Shown here: piece by piece, positions 24,114 to 32,124 of the stretch
How positions within the stretch are numbered: the stretch's first letter is position 1
How the letters are laid out: each line of letters starts with the position of its first letter
Source: an uncultured Peptococcaceae bacterium
GTDB taxonomy: Bacteria; Bacillota; Peptococcia; Peptococcales; Peptococcaceae
Reading direction: 5' to 3'
DNA length: 49,189 bases
Assembly (NCBI GenBank): GCA_910585405.1
Contig: CAJUDO010000023.1
Location: 1-49,189 of the forward strand
The notes under the pieces: generated by a model
Seen by the model: the letters and a program-made list of their open reading frames with translations, nothing else
The model's database searches: none
Told to the model about the DNA's origin: nothing
Position numbers and translations under genes: made by a program

Positions 24114-24804
24114 AAAAGCTGGAATGGAGAATTGGAAAAGAAAACGGCGCAAAGAATATCTGGAATTGAAAAAGTATCGTTATTATATTTTCTGTGAAGG
24201 GCAGCAGACGGAGCCGCAATATTTTGCAGGATTTAAAAGGCTTATAGAGGAAAATCCGGTCTACAAGGATATGGTTTTGATTGAAATAGAACCTTGTCAG
24301 GCAGAAACCATGCGCGTAATCGGTATGGCAGAGGATTATGTAAAGAAAAACAAAATAAAAAAGGGGCAGATTTGGTGCGTTTATGACAAAGACAGTTTTC
24401 CACCAGAACATTTTAATGGTGTTGTGGAACGTGCCGAGAATCTGAATAAAGCAAATCCAGAGCTACAGTATTATACTGCTTGGAGCAATGAATGTATCGA
24501 ATTTTGGTTCCTTTTGCATTTTGCGTACTATACCTCCAACAACCATCGAGCAGAGTATATCTCGTTCTTGAATGATGAGTTTAGAAAGTTAAAGATGGGA
24601 AAGTATCAGAAAAATAGGAAAGATATTTTCGATATTTTGATGGAAAATGGGAATCCCAAGTTGGCCATTCGATATGCGAAGCGCATCATAAAAGACAACC
24701 AGGGCAGAACACCGACAGAAATTGCACCTGGAACGAAAGTGTATGAACTGGTAGAAGAAATGACGAAGTATTTACCGGAGAAGATGCAGGATATATTTAG
24801 ATGA
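24106..24804 (+). CDS. rloB: RloB-like protein with TOPRIM-type acidic residues
   Basis: A 232-residue protein of the RloB family. It begins with a basic N-terminus, then IFCEGQQTEPQYF, where Glu31 matches the acidic residue of TOPRIM-like folds. Asp94 and Asp96 in VYDKDSF form the DxD pair. The SNECIEFWFLLHF stretch (about 127-139) is also characteristic of RloB. It overlaps the RloA gene by 8 bp and is followed by a strong terminator. The probable role is the nuclease effector of an abortive phage-defence pair with the upstream ATPase; the target, whether tRNA or DNA, is unknown. Confidence 0.85.
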   Translation: MPKKAGMENWKRKRRKEYLELKKYRYYIFCEGQQTEPQYFAGFKRLIEENPVYKDMVLIEIEPCQAETMRVIGMAEDYVKKNKIKKGQIWCVYDKDSFPPEHFNGVVERAENLNKANPELQYYTAWSNECIEFWFLLHFAYYTSNNHRAEYISFLNDEFRKLKMGKYQKNRKDIFDILMENGNPKLAIRYAKRIIKDNQGRTPTEIAPGTKVYELVEEMTKYLPEKMQDIFR

Positions 24805-24900
24805 ATGGAGCAGCACATTTTGGCGGTAATCAAAAAGAGAAATAAACTACAAAAGCAAACAGGTAAATTGGAAAAAATCTGTTTTACCGAAATGCGACTA

Positions 24901-24965
24901 AAATAAACATACCCCGCGAAAAATCTGCACTGTAAAGCACGGATTTTCGCGGGGTATGTTTATTT
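24901..24965. terminator. Very long bidirectional terminator hairpin
   Basis: About 24 base pairs with a single bulged A (AAATAAACATACCCCGCG and its complement) surround a loop of some 15 nt. It lies between convergent genes ending at 24804 and 25022. Confidence 0.8.
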
Positions 24966-25021
24966 AAAAAGGGTAAAGAGAGGTATTTATGGTAAGCAGC
25001 TTTTTCACACGAATGTGCATG

Positions 25022-25942
25022 CTACTTTTTATGGGTCAGCGGGATTTCTTCTGTTGTTTCCCCTGCAGTAATAACTGCTGTGAGAGACAGCGGGGTTTCC
25101 CAGCTTTCACCCACAAATTCTTTTTTGGAGCCCAGATCAAGTTCTAAAACATCTGAATCGATTCCTTCGATAGAAAGGTTGGCGTTCATGACGGGAACAG
25201 TTCCTCTTATTACGATAGAGAGCATGTTTCCCCGATACTGCTGCACGAGTTCTTCTGACAATTTCAGAGAAGCATGATAGTTGCGATACTGTTCATAAAA
25301 AACAGCATTTTCCGCAACCAACGGGGTCTGATAGCTTTCACAGACCAATTCCAGCGCAAAGTGTTCACTTTCCCCAGATAAAACATCCTGTTGCAAACCG
25401 TTGATGTCATATAAAAAAACTTCCTGAATTGTTTCCAAAGTGGGGTCGGGGACCTTGCCGCTTTGAGGAATATAATAAGCCAGGATATTTTTTGCGCTCC
25501 ATTGCGATGCCAGATTATATTCCAATAAATCTGCAGAGGACAGGAGCTTTTCTGCCGCAGGTGCAAGTTCCTCCTGGGATGGAGGCCAGTGTATTTCTCT
25601 GGCAGTCGCATTTCTGTTTAAGTAATTGTTTCCAAAGTCATGGAGCAGAAGCAAACTGTTTCCTTCTACCTGATAGAGAGCCATTTCGTTGGGCAGTGTG
25701 TCCGCTTTGTGGATTGTCAAATCCTTGGATTCCAACAGCGTGATGATATCATCCACAGTTAATTGCTCCTTTGTTTGCAAATCCGCAGAGGCTGCGTGAT
25801 GGTTGCAGCCGCAGAGCACACTGGTCAAAAGCAACGTGAAACATAGAATCACACCTATTTTTTTCATCGGGCTCACGCCCACAGTGCAGAGGCTTCCAAT
25901 TCGGTGAATGACATTGATATTTTTAAAACGGTTCTTTTTCAT
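25022..25942 (-). CDS. Predicted lipoprotein of unknown function
   Basis: A 306-residue protein if started at 25942, where AAAGGGG lies about 10 bp upstream. A second possible start at 25867 gives a standard lipoprotein signal (basic MKK, hydrophobic core, SVLCGC with the lipidated Cys about 20 residues in). The mature part is acidic and soluble, with no domain I recognise. It probably stays on the outer face of the membrane. It stands alone, convergent with the RloB gene. I cannot name a function. Confidence 0.65.
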   Translation of the reverse strand: MKKNRFKNINVIHRIGSLCTVGVSPMKKIGVILCFTLLLTSVLCGCNHHAASADLQTKEQLTVDDIITLLESKDLTIHKADTLPNEMALYQVEGNSLLLLHDFGNNYLNRNATAREIHWPPSQEELAPAAEKLLSSADLLEYNLASQWSAKNILAYYIPQSGKVPDPTLETIQEVFLYDINGLQQDVLSGESEHFALELVCESYQTPLVAENAVFYEQYRNYHASLKLSEELVQQYRGNMLSIVIRGTVPVMNANLSIEGIDSDVLELDLGSKKEFVGESWETPLSLTAVITAGETTEEIPLTHKK

Positions 25943-26103
25943 GGTGCGCTACCCCTTTCGATATAAGGTTGCCTTGTGAGTTTTTAGAAAACTTCCATTG
26001 CAATCACTCTATCAAATTTATCCTGCCTTTGCAAGAAAAACGTCCCCAACAGGAAAAATTCATTTCTAGCGATTGCTCAGTATTCCTTGATGGATGCTGT
26101 GGC

Positions 26104-26292
26104 TCATTTTTTCATTTTTAAATAAGGGATTAATACATCAAATAGAAAAAGTAGTATCGTTAAATAAAAAACGATCATGAACAAGATTTCAGTACTTTTG
26201 TGAAATATAATGAGATTACCTAATATTATTATGATACACAATGAAGTAACTTTTGAAAAAATTTTTCGTAGTAACTCTAACAGAAGCATCAC
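26104..26292 (-). CDS. Small two-helix membrane protein
   Basis: A 62-residue protein with two hydrophobic helices (about 14-30 and 36-55) and a Lys-rich C-terminus. It begins at GTG 26292 or ATG 26289 with only a weak GGAG site, 10 bp after the stop of an exported protein gene on the same strand. The tight arrangement suggests co-expression. Size and topology resemble immunity or accessory proteins, but no homology is recognised. Confidence 0.5.
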   Translation of the reverse strand: MMLLLELLRKIFSKVTSLCIIIILGNLIIFHKSTEILFMIVFYLTILLFLFDVLIPYLKMKK

Positions 26293-26302
26293 TCCATAAA
26301 AA

Positions 26303-27058
26303 TTAGTTTAAACAAATGCTGTTATTTGCATAAAAAAGCGTACTTGCTCCTACCGAACTTGAAGTAACGGATATTTGTATAATACCAGAAGGTTTCTTGT
26401 TATAATAAAGCGTTAATCCGCCAGACCATACGTGAGAAGGTTCATTATACGTATGCAAAAAAGTTGTAGCAGTATCTAGTTTTGTTGCAGATGTTTTTGG
26501 AATGACATAGACAACACCATAGGCAACATTATTTGCAATCATTTTGGTATCATCAATATTGAAAGAGAAGATTCCTTTGCTTGTATTGTATTCGCGTGCA
26601 TTGGCGTAGTCTCCTTCATTATAACTATAATAAGATGCTTGATTTGTATCCCAGCCTATGGCCAGAATATCTTCTTTAGCAGGTTGATTTTCTTTAGCGA
26701 GAAAGGTAACTTGACCATATACTCTATAGAATGTATCCCCATATCTTTTAGCTGCATATGACGATAGACTAACATCACTTGAGCTAAAATAAGGAGAGAT
26801 CCCATTAGCTTCAGGGATGAATTCAATTCCTAATTCTTCTAAATTGCTTTGAATAGTGGAGCTACTTTCAGCAGAATTTTGTGCATTGGAGACGTAGTCA
26901 ACAACAAATGCATCAAATTCTCTATCAGACATATTTTGGATAATAGTAGCTTGTTCTGACAAAGGTTTTTCTTCTTCTGCAAATGCTGGCATACCTACAC
27001 TCATAGCCATTGCAGCTGTTAAAACTGTTGCGATCATCTTTTTAAATCCTTTTTTCAT
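26303..27058 (-). CDS. Secreted protein of unknown function
   Basis: A 251-residue protein starting at the ATG at 27058, which has GGGAGG nine bases upstream. A clear signal peptide ends at AFA before EEEKPL (about residue 28). The first part of the mature protein (about 30-75) is acidic and helical. The rest (about 80-250) is rich in Tyr, Ser, Thr and Asn and predicted beta-structured, ending in a hydrophobic SICLN. No catalytic motif, repeat or anchor signal was recognised. It is followed by a small membrane protein gene 10 bp later. It may be a secreted surface or antagonistic factor. Confidence 0.65.
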   Translation of the reverse strand: MKKGFKKMIATVLTAAMAMSVGMPAFAEEEKPLSEQATIIQNMSDREFDAFVVDYVSNAQNSAESSSTIQSNLEELGIEFIPEANGISPYFSSSDVSLSSYAAKRYGDTFYRVYGQVTFLAKENQPAKEDILAIGWDTNQASYYSYNEGDYANAREYNTSKGIFSFNIDDTKMIANNVAYGVVYVIPKTSATKLDTATTFLHTYNEPSHVWSGGLTLYYNKKPSGIIQISVTSSSVGASTLFYANNSICLN

Positions 27059-27208
27059 CGAAATCAACCTCCCGAAATATAAATTTTTCATTGTTGTTTT
27101 TCCGCTTGGCCTTGCGGAATTTTTTCAGAAAGCTTTCCTTGTTTCTACTATAGCAGGGATTCCCTTTTTTGCCTATAGGTTTTACATAAAGTGCAGTTTG
27201 AGTGACAT

Positions 27209-27264
27209 AAAAAGACCTTTTAGAATGATTCGGTACATGATACGACATTCTAAGAGGTCTTTTT
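27209..27264 (-). terminator. Terminator of the ribbon-helix-helix gene
   Basis: The 17-bp stem AAAGACCTTTTAGAATG/CATTCTAAGAGGTCTTT (with G-U pairs) is followed on the minus strand by a T-run. Confidence 0.8.
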
Positions 27265-27280
27265 GTCAAGCTGTGTATTT

Positions 27281-27460
27281 TTACTTTTCTTTGATTTCCA
27301 TGTTATCAATGGCGTACTGTAATGCCATGCCAATTAATTCATTGCGGGAATGATTTGTCTGTGCGGCAAGTTTGGTATATTGATCCTGCAAGTTTCTGTC
27401 GATACGAATTGTCATCGTTACAGTTTTATCTTCCTTTGGCGTTACAACAAATTTATTCAT
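27281..27460 (-). CDS. Small ribbon-helix-helix (CopG-like) DNA-binding protein
   Basis: A 59-residue protein from the ATG at 27460, preceded by GGAGG at a spacing of 11. The strand VTMTIRIDRNLQDQYTKLA followed by NHSRNELIGMALQYAI is the beta-alpha-alpha pattern of CopG/Arc/MetJ-type regulators. No toxin gene lies beside it. It is transcribed divergently from the 27652 gene, and the 190-bp gap holds AT-rich inverted repeats (TTATAAA...TTTATAA, and ACACA/TGTGT near 27563), which may be its operator. Confidence 0.75.
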   Translation of the reverse strand: MNKFVVTPKEDKTVTMTIRIDRNLQDQYTKLAAQTNHSRNELIGMALQYAIDNMEIKEK

Positions 27461-27651
27461 AAAGTCGTACAACCTCCAATATATTATGAATACATTATAG
27501 ATTGATTTCACACTGCAAATCTATAACACAAAAACGAGTTATAAATTTAATATATTTTTATAACACAAATGTGTATACTTAAGAAGTAACATTATAGAAA
27601 AATGTTCGTTTTTTATGGATATTGGGGCTTTAGAGTGAGGAGGAAGAGGAA

Positions 27652-28461
27652 ATGTCTGATCAATGTATCATAAAAATTTGTTTGAAATCAGATTATGATG
27701 TTCAAAAAGAACTGGAAAAGCTGCTTTCTTTTGTACAGAATGTGGATAAAATTTATTACAATTTTTACAGGCAGGAATATAGAAGCAGTCAACGATATGA
27801 AGACACCACATGGATGGGAATTTATACAGAGCAAATGGCCAAGAGTTTATTGAAGAAAAGATTGCGTGGAACCTTCCCTTTTTTTCTGGATGTTTATGGG
27901 ACGCAGGCAGGGACTATACGGGAGGCGTTCACTTTGGCACGATTAGGAAAAACGATGTTCCTTTATCTTATTTTATGTAAGGAAAATTTTATTATACGAA
28001 GGGAAGCTATTTTTTTGATGGTGGAATATTTAATTGCTGAAAATGTGATGCTGATAGGATATTGCAGCGATTTGGCAGATTTTTGGTGGAATGAACAGGC
28101 AGGAGTCCTGGAAAGTTCTGTTTGGCGTCAAAGACGCAGAAGGATATATGCTTCCTACAATACAGTAGATTATTCTTTAGAGGAGGAGAAACGGTTATTT
28201 TGGGGGGATGAGGTTTTGTATCCGGCCAGTTGGACTAGCTGGTGCAACCACAATTTTTTATGTGAATCAAAAGATCGTTTATTAGAAAAACACAAGCCCC
28301 TCTTTTATGCGAAAACAGAAATTCAGAACGGTATCATGCTGCAGCTGTATAAGGAAATTGACGGATACAAAGAGCGGAAAAATAGATTGAAAAGCCAAAA
28401 TTTTTATGCGTATCTTAAGAATAATAAAATATTTACTTGTGGATTCGGTAAATTGTGTTAA
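27652..28461 (+). CDS. Protein of unknown function upstream of the agr genes
   Basis: A 269-residue soluble protein with a perfect GGAGGAAGAGG ribosome binding site. It is rich in aromatic and basic residues, with a Trp-rich middle (DFWWNEQ, then WTSWCNHNF) and the basic run WRQRRRRIYASY (about 163-174). No domain was recognised. It ends 40 bp before the agr response regulator gene in the same orientation and could share its transcript, or be controlled by the divergent ribbon-helix-helix protein. Confidence 0.65.
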   Translation: MSDQCIIKICLKSDYDVQKELEKLLSFVQNVDKIYYNFYRQEYRSSQRYEDTTWMGIYTEQMAKSLLKKRLRGTFPFFLDVYGTQAGTIREAFTLARLGKTMFLYLILCKENFIIRREAIFLMVEYLIAENVMLIGYCSDLADFWWNEQAGVLESSVWRQRRRRIYASYNTVDYSLEEEKRLFWGDEVLYPASWTSWCNHNFLCESKDRLLEKHKPLFYAKTEIQNGIMLQLYKEIDGYKERKNRLKSQNFYAYLKNNKIFTCGFGKLC

Positions 28462-28501
28462 AATATAGACACATTTTATCTTAACAAGGCGGTGGTCGCT
28501 T

Positions 28502-29266
28502 ATGAAAATTGCTGTGTGTGATGATCAGCCCAATCAGATTGCGGAAGTAAAGAGAATTTGGCAAATGTGCGTGGATGACAACTTTTACTATGAGCTCTCA
28601 GAATTTCGCTGTGCAGAGGATTTGCTGCAGGCATATAAAAACGGAATGACGTATGACTTATTGGTGCTTGACATTGAAATGGGCGCCATCTCCGGTATGG
28701 AAGCGGCGAAAAAAATCCGCAGTGTCGATAAAAAGTGTAAGATTATTTTCATTACAGCTTTTGACCAGTATATGAGAGACGCCTTTGATGTATCTGCCAT
28801 TCATTATCTGGACAAGCCCATTGATGCGGAAAAATTGACAATGGTATTTCACAGGTGCATAAAAGAATACAGGGAACAGTGCTATCCGATGATTTTTTTA
28901 GTTTATAAAAAGTACCATGGAAATGACGGCGATCCGGTTCAGGAGGAACGGGTAAAAGTTGACAGCTCGGATATTTTGTATTTTGAAAGCTATAATCGCC
29001 TGATCAATGTAAATTTGGTGTCTGGAGAAATGATTCAGACCAAGGGAAAGATAAGTGAGCTGGAGCAGGAGCTGCGCTCCAGAAACTTTATACGGATTCA
29101 CAAAAGTTATCTGATTAATGTGCGCTATATCAAAAAAATTACCACAAAGACGGTGACCATTGGCAAAAACGGACAGGAGGTAACATTGGAGGTTTCCAGA
29201 AAACAAAAGGATTTGTTGGAGAAGGTTTTTATGGAGTATAAATTAGGGGCGTATAAAACATGCTGA
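28502..29266 (+). CDS. agrA: LytTR-family response regulator, AgrA-like
   Basis: A 254-residue cytoplasmic regulator with a receiver domain (Asp7/Asp8 acidic pair, phosphoacceptor Asp57 in VLDIEM, FITAF, DKP) and a C-terminal LytTR DNA-binding domain (about 145-245). The LytTR part includes ILYFESYNR and FIRIHKSYLIN. It overlaps the histidine kinase gene by 7 bp. Together with agrC, agrD and agrB it forms a peptide quorum-sensing locus in the order A-C-D-B rather than the staphylococcal B-D-C-A. Confidence 0.9.
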   Translation: MKIAVCDDQPNQIAEVKRIWQMCVDDNFYYELSEFRCAEDLLQAYKNGMTYDLLVLDIEMGAISGMEAAKKIRSVDKKCKIIFITAFDQYMRDAFDVSAIHYLDKPIDAEKLTMVFHRCIKEYREQCYPMIFLVYKKYHGNDGDPVQEERVKVDSSDILYFESYNRLINVNLVSGEMIQTKGKISELEQELRSRNFIRIHKSYLINVRYIKKITTKTVTIGKNGQEVTLEVSRKQKDLLEKVFMEYKLGAYKTC

Positions 29267-30552
29267 AGTTGATTGTAGATCTTGTGGGAGTGGCTATCGA
29301 GATTGGTCTTTTGCGGTACATTTATAAAGCATTTTTCCCTAAATGCAGGGCAAGCGAGAGGCAGGAATGGCTTGTATATGGAATATTGGCAGTGTTTGCG
29401 CTCATCCTTTCCCATTTGGAAATAACTGCTCAGCAAAGAATGCTTTGTGCATTCTGTATAGATATTGTTCCTGCATTTTTCTATGTAGAAAAATGGATTG
29501 TAAAAATTTTTGTGAGTGCTTTGTTTTTTGCAGTACAACTTAGTTGTGAATTTTTTGCATGGTCCTTTTTAGCACTTGTCAGTGGAAATATAGCAGAAAC
29601 TTTAGACGGACATTCCATTACAAATTATGTTCAGGGCGTATTTTTGTCGAAATCATTGGCAGGGGCCATTCTTTATGTGATTGCCGGACTGAGCAAACAC
29701 AATGAATACCATGGAAAAAAGCTGCTGCTGTGTACTTATATGCTGTTTCCTCTTGTGACAACCCTTTGTCTCAATCAAGTAGCTTCCGCGACAGAATTGC
29801 TGCAGAATGAAGAATCTCATATAAGCTTTTTGCTGATTGCATTTTTTATGATAGGGGCGAATATCGCAATTTTTTATTTATTTGACAAGCAAATGCAGGC
29901 GGAGAAGGAACGATGGGAGTATCAGATGATGGCGCTGCGGGAGCGGATGCAGGGGGAATATTACAATGCCTTAATCAACCGCGACCTGGAAGTGAGCAAA
30001 CTGTACCATGATATGAAGAATCATATGGCATTTTTGAAATACCGGGCCGATGAAGAGGATTTGGTCGGTGTGCAGGCTTATCTGGAAACGTTATCAGATG
30101 TTTTTGTCGTAGAGAAAGTGCATTTCACAAACCAGAGTACCATCAACGCAATATTGAATATGAAAAGCGAGCAAGCCAGGGAAAAACAGGCGGCATTGGA
30201 TATTATGGTTCCGAAAATTTTTCCTTTGGTGAAAATCACGGACATGGATTTGGTGATCGTGCTTGCCAACTGTCTGGACAATGCGATAGAGGCGGTGGAA
30301 AAGCTGGAACAGGCAGAGTTGCGGAAAATACGGGTTGTCATGTTGAATGATGAAGGGGGGATTTCCATTCTGGTGGAAAATCCCGTATCGGGAGAAGTAA
30401 ATGTAAATGAATTGCGGACAACGAAAGCGGATAAAGAGAACCATGGCTTGGGCCTCAAGAATATAAAGAGCATTGTACAGAAATATGAGGGAAATTTTCA
30501 AATTGAAATAGAAAATCAGATATTTCGGGTAAAGATATATTTGCCCAATTAA
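29260..30552 (+). CDS. agrC: GHKL sensor histidine kinase, AgrC-like
   Basis: A 430-residue membrane kinase with about six N-terminal hydrophobic helices (1-205) forming the peptide receptor. The H-box KLYHDMKNH carries His250. A GHKL ATPase domain follows with the N-box LANCLDNAIEAVEKL and the G-box NHGLGLKNI. There is no HAMP domain and only a short linker, as in AgrC. It overlaps the regulator gene by 7 bp and is followed by a terminator, which separates it from the agrD-agrB pair. Confidence 0.9.
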   Translation: MLKLIVDLVGVAIEIGLLRYIYKAFFPKCRASERQEWLVYGILAVFALILSHLEITAQQRMLCAFCIDIVPAFFYVEKWIVKIFVSALFFAVQLSCEFFAWSFLALVSGNIAETLDGHSITNYVQGVFLSKSLAGAILYVIAGLSKHNEYHGKKLLLCTYMLFPLVTTLCLNQVASATELLQNEESHISFLLIAFFMIGANIAIFYLFDKQMQAEKERWEYQMMALRERMQGEYYNALINRDLEVSKLYHDMKNHMAFLKYRADEEDLVGVQAYLETLSDVFVVEKVHFTNQSTINAILNMKSEQAREKQAALDIMVPKIFPLVKITDMDLVIVLANCLDNAIEAVEKLEQAELRKIRVVMLNDEGGISILVENPVSGEVNVNELRTTKADKENHGLGLKNIKSIVQKYEGNFQIEIENQIFRVKIYLPN

Positions 30553-30559
30553 ATTTCAC

Positions 30560-30590
30560 AGGATATGACGGCGGAGCATATCCTTTTTTA
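30560..30590 (+). terminator. Terminator after agrC
   Basis: The stem AGGATATG/CATATCCT with a 9-nt loop is followed by TTTTTT, 8 bp after the kinase stop. Confidence 0.8.
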
Positions 30591-30651
30591 TTTGAAAATA
30601 AAGGAAATCATGCTTTTTTGTCGCGTGAAAGCGCTGATTGTGCAAAGTGTA

Positions 30652-30680
30652 TTGAGCAGAAAGGGAATTTTTGGTAAAGT
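30652..30680 (+). promoter_or_regulatory. Promoter of agrD-agrB
   Basis: TTGAGC (30652-30657), a 17-bp spacer and TAAAGT (30675-30680). The weak hexamers would suit activation by the LytTR regulator. I could not define a convincing pair of LytTR direct repeats upstream. Confidence 0.5.
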
Positions 30681-30724
30681 AAATACAAGTAAGAAACTTT
30701 ATCTATTGAGGGAGGATGTTGAAC

Positions 30725-30862
30725 ATGAAAAAATTGATGAGAGGCTTTGCGCAGATGTTTATGACAGCAACTTTTGTGGTAGGGGCCTTGATTTCCAGCG
30801 GAGCGTGTCAGGGGACATATTATCAGCCGGAAGTACCTGAAAAACTGCGCTCCAAAGAATAG
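30725..30862 (+). CDS. agrD: Cyclic lactone autoinducer peptide precursor, AgrD-like
   Basis: A 45-residue precursor preceded by GGGAGG. It has the AgrD layout: an amphipathic basic N-terminal helix (1-23), a core around Cys28, and an acidic tail YQPEVPEKL (33-41). Alignment by eye with clostridial AgrD tails (C-x4 followed by xQPExP) predicts processing after Tyr32, giving a five-residue thiolactone ring Cys-Gln-Gly-Thr-Tyr, possibly with a short Ser-Gly-Ala extension. It sits 17 bp upstream of agrB, which would process it. Confidence 0.85.
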   Translation: MKKLMRGFAQMFMTATFVVGALISSGACQGTYYQPEVPEKLRSKE

Positions 30863-30879
30863 GCAGGAGTGGATTGTCT

Positions 30880-31476
30880 ATGCTGCAGTCGGATTTGTCG
30901 ATGTATGTCTCTAAAAAGTTTTTGCACTATGGGCTGCTTCAGGATGACGATGTAGATGTGATGGCCTATTATCTTGAAAATATCATATCGTCAGGTCTGG
31001 TCGTCTTTTCAGTGATAGGCATCGCTTTTTTGACTGGTTTGTATCAAGAAAGTGTTTTATACTTCTGCACTTTTTTTCTGGGGCGGCATTGCTGCGGCGG
31101 TTATCATGCCAGGACACATCTTCGCTGCTATGTGCTGTCAATGGGGACATACTTCTTGTTTTTGTTGCTGACCATAGGATTTGCGAAGGCAGGAGAACCC
31201 TTTGCGGCAGTGACGTTTATGGTGGTCGCCGCAAATCTGTTCATATTTATATTTGCGCCGGCTGATTCGGAGAATAAACGGTTTACCAAAAAAGAAAAGC
31301 GTCTTTACAGAAGAAACAGTTTGCTGTTTTTGGCCGGTATTGATTTGTTGTATCTTGGTTGTTTGACCGATATTTGCATGGGTTCGTTTTTCTCTGTGTT
31401 TTTTGCGGTATTGCAGTTGGCCGTTTCCGTGGCGATTGTAAAGCTGTTAGAAAGAAGAAGTAATAGTAAAACATGA
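30880..31476 (+). CDS. agrB: AgrB-like accessory peptidase/exporter
   Basis: A 198-residue membrane endopeptidase that cleaves AgrD and forms the thiolactone. The catalytic His76 in GGYHA and Cys83 match staphylococcal AgrB His77 and Cys84 almost by number. About five to six hydrophobic segments flank a basic loop (KRFTKKEKRLYRRN, about 132-145). I start at the ATG at 30880, ten bases after AGGAG; a TTG six bases earlier is possible. It lies 17 bp after agrD, in one operon. Confidence 0.9.
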   Translation: MLQSDLSMYVSKKFLHYGLLQDDDVDVMAYYLENIISSGLVVFSVIGIAFLTGLYQESVLYFCTFFLGRHCCGGYHARTHLRCYVLSMGTYFLFLLLTIGFAKAGEPFAAVTFMVVAANLFIFIFAPADSENKRFTKKEKRLYRRNSLLFLAGIDLLYLGCLTDICMGSFFSVFFAVLQLAVSVAIVKLLERRSNSKT

Positions 31477-31488
31477 TATGAAGTTTGG

Positions 31489-31538
31489 AAAAAGTCATAG
31501 CAGACTGAAAAGCAGGATCAGTTTGTTATGGCTTTTTG
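31489..31538 (+). terminator. Terminator of agrD-agrB
   Basis: A 19-bp stem including three G-U pairs (AAAAGTCATAGCAGACTGA with its partner) and an AAAAGCAGGA-type loop, ending in TTTTT, 12 bp after the agrB stop. No gene is seen between it and 31664. Confidence 0.75.
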
Positions 31539-31663
31539 TATGTGTTTTGGGAAAAGGGCACATAATGGGATGTGCCTGCTGTTCCAAGAAAGTAAAATAA
31601 ATACAAGCTGTAGATTGCAGGCGGGAACGGGATATGATAAAATAAAGAATAATTAATACAGCA

Positions 31664-31939
31664 GTGCATTATTGTATCGGACATGATATTATGCGGGAGT
31701 TTTTGCAAAAACATGGGAGCGAGGTGGAGAACATGTTATTTACCGAATGGAATATGGAAGACGCTTTGCGTGTAACCAGGGAGGAAGGCAGAGAAGAAGG
31801 ATTAGAAGAGGGTATGGAGAAAGGTATTTTGGCTTTGGCAGATTTTCTATCACCAGAGAAGATTGCCCAAAAACTGGGTGTATCGCTAGAAAAAGTGCAG
31901 AGTGTTTTGCATAATGGAAATAAAACAGCACAGGTATAA
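31664..31939 (+). pseudogene. Remnant of an Rpn/PDDEXK-family transposase
   Basis: The 91-codon frame (or from the ATG at 31691) matches only the C-terminal end of Rpn/PDDEXK_2 recombination-promoting nucleases. It contains the NMLFTEWN segment, the Glu/Gly-rich REEGREEGLEEGMEKGI repeat, and a closing helix-turn-helix-like ALADFLSPEKIAQKLGVSLEKV. The nuclease core upstream is absent, and the sequence before it does not code for it. It is therefore a decayed copy, a sign of past mobile-element activity between the agr locus and the pilus-like cluster. Confidence 0.7.
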
Positions 31940-32046
31940 TGATTATACGTTAGGGCTGCAGGCAGCAAGGAGACAGGTTCTTTTGTGCTGATTTGTGATT
32001 GTGGTTGATTTTCTTCAATAGTTATATAGTACACAACTGAAACGAA

Positions 32047-32098
32047 AAACAGACCTCCATGAGGCAATTTATTCTGCCTTGGGAGGTCTGTTTAATTT
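32047..32098. terminator. Terminator downstream of the DUF3298 lipoprotein gene
   Basis: Outer stem AAACAGACCTCC/GGAGGTCTGTTT with an inner AGGCA/TGCCT hairpin. Its minus-strand T-run ends the leftward pilus/sortase transcript. Confidence 0.8.
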
Positions 32099-32124
32099 TG
32101 CTGTATTGCTAAAAGTGCCAGGTA

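Noticed and set aside
27281..28461. Toxin-antitoxin pair formed by the ribbon-helix-helix protein and the 27652 gene
   Set aside because: The genes are divergent, not in an overlapping operon, and the larger protein shows no RelE, MazF, PIN or HigB features.
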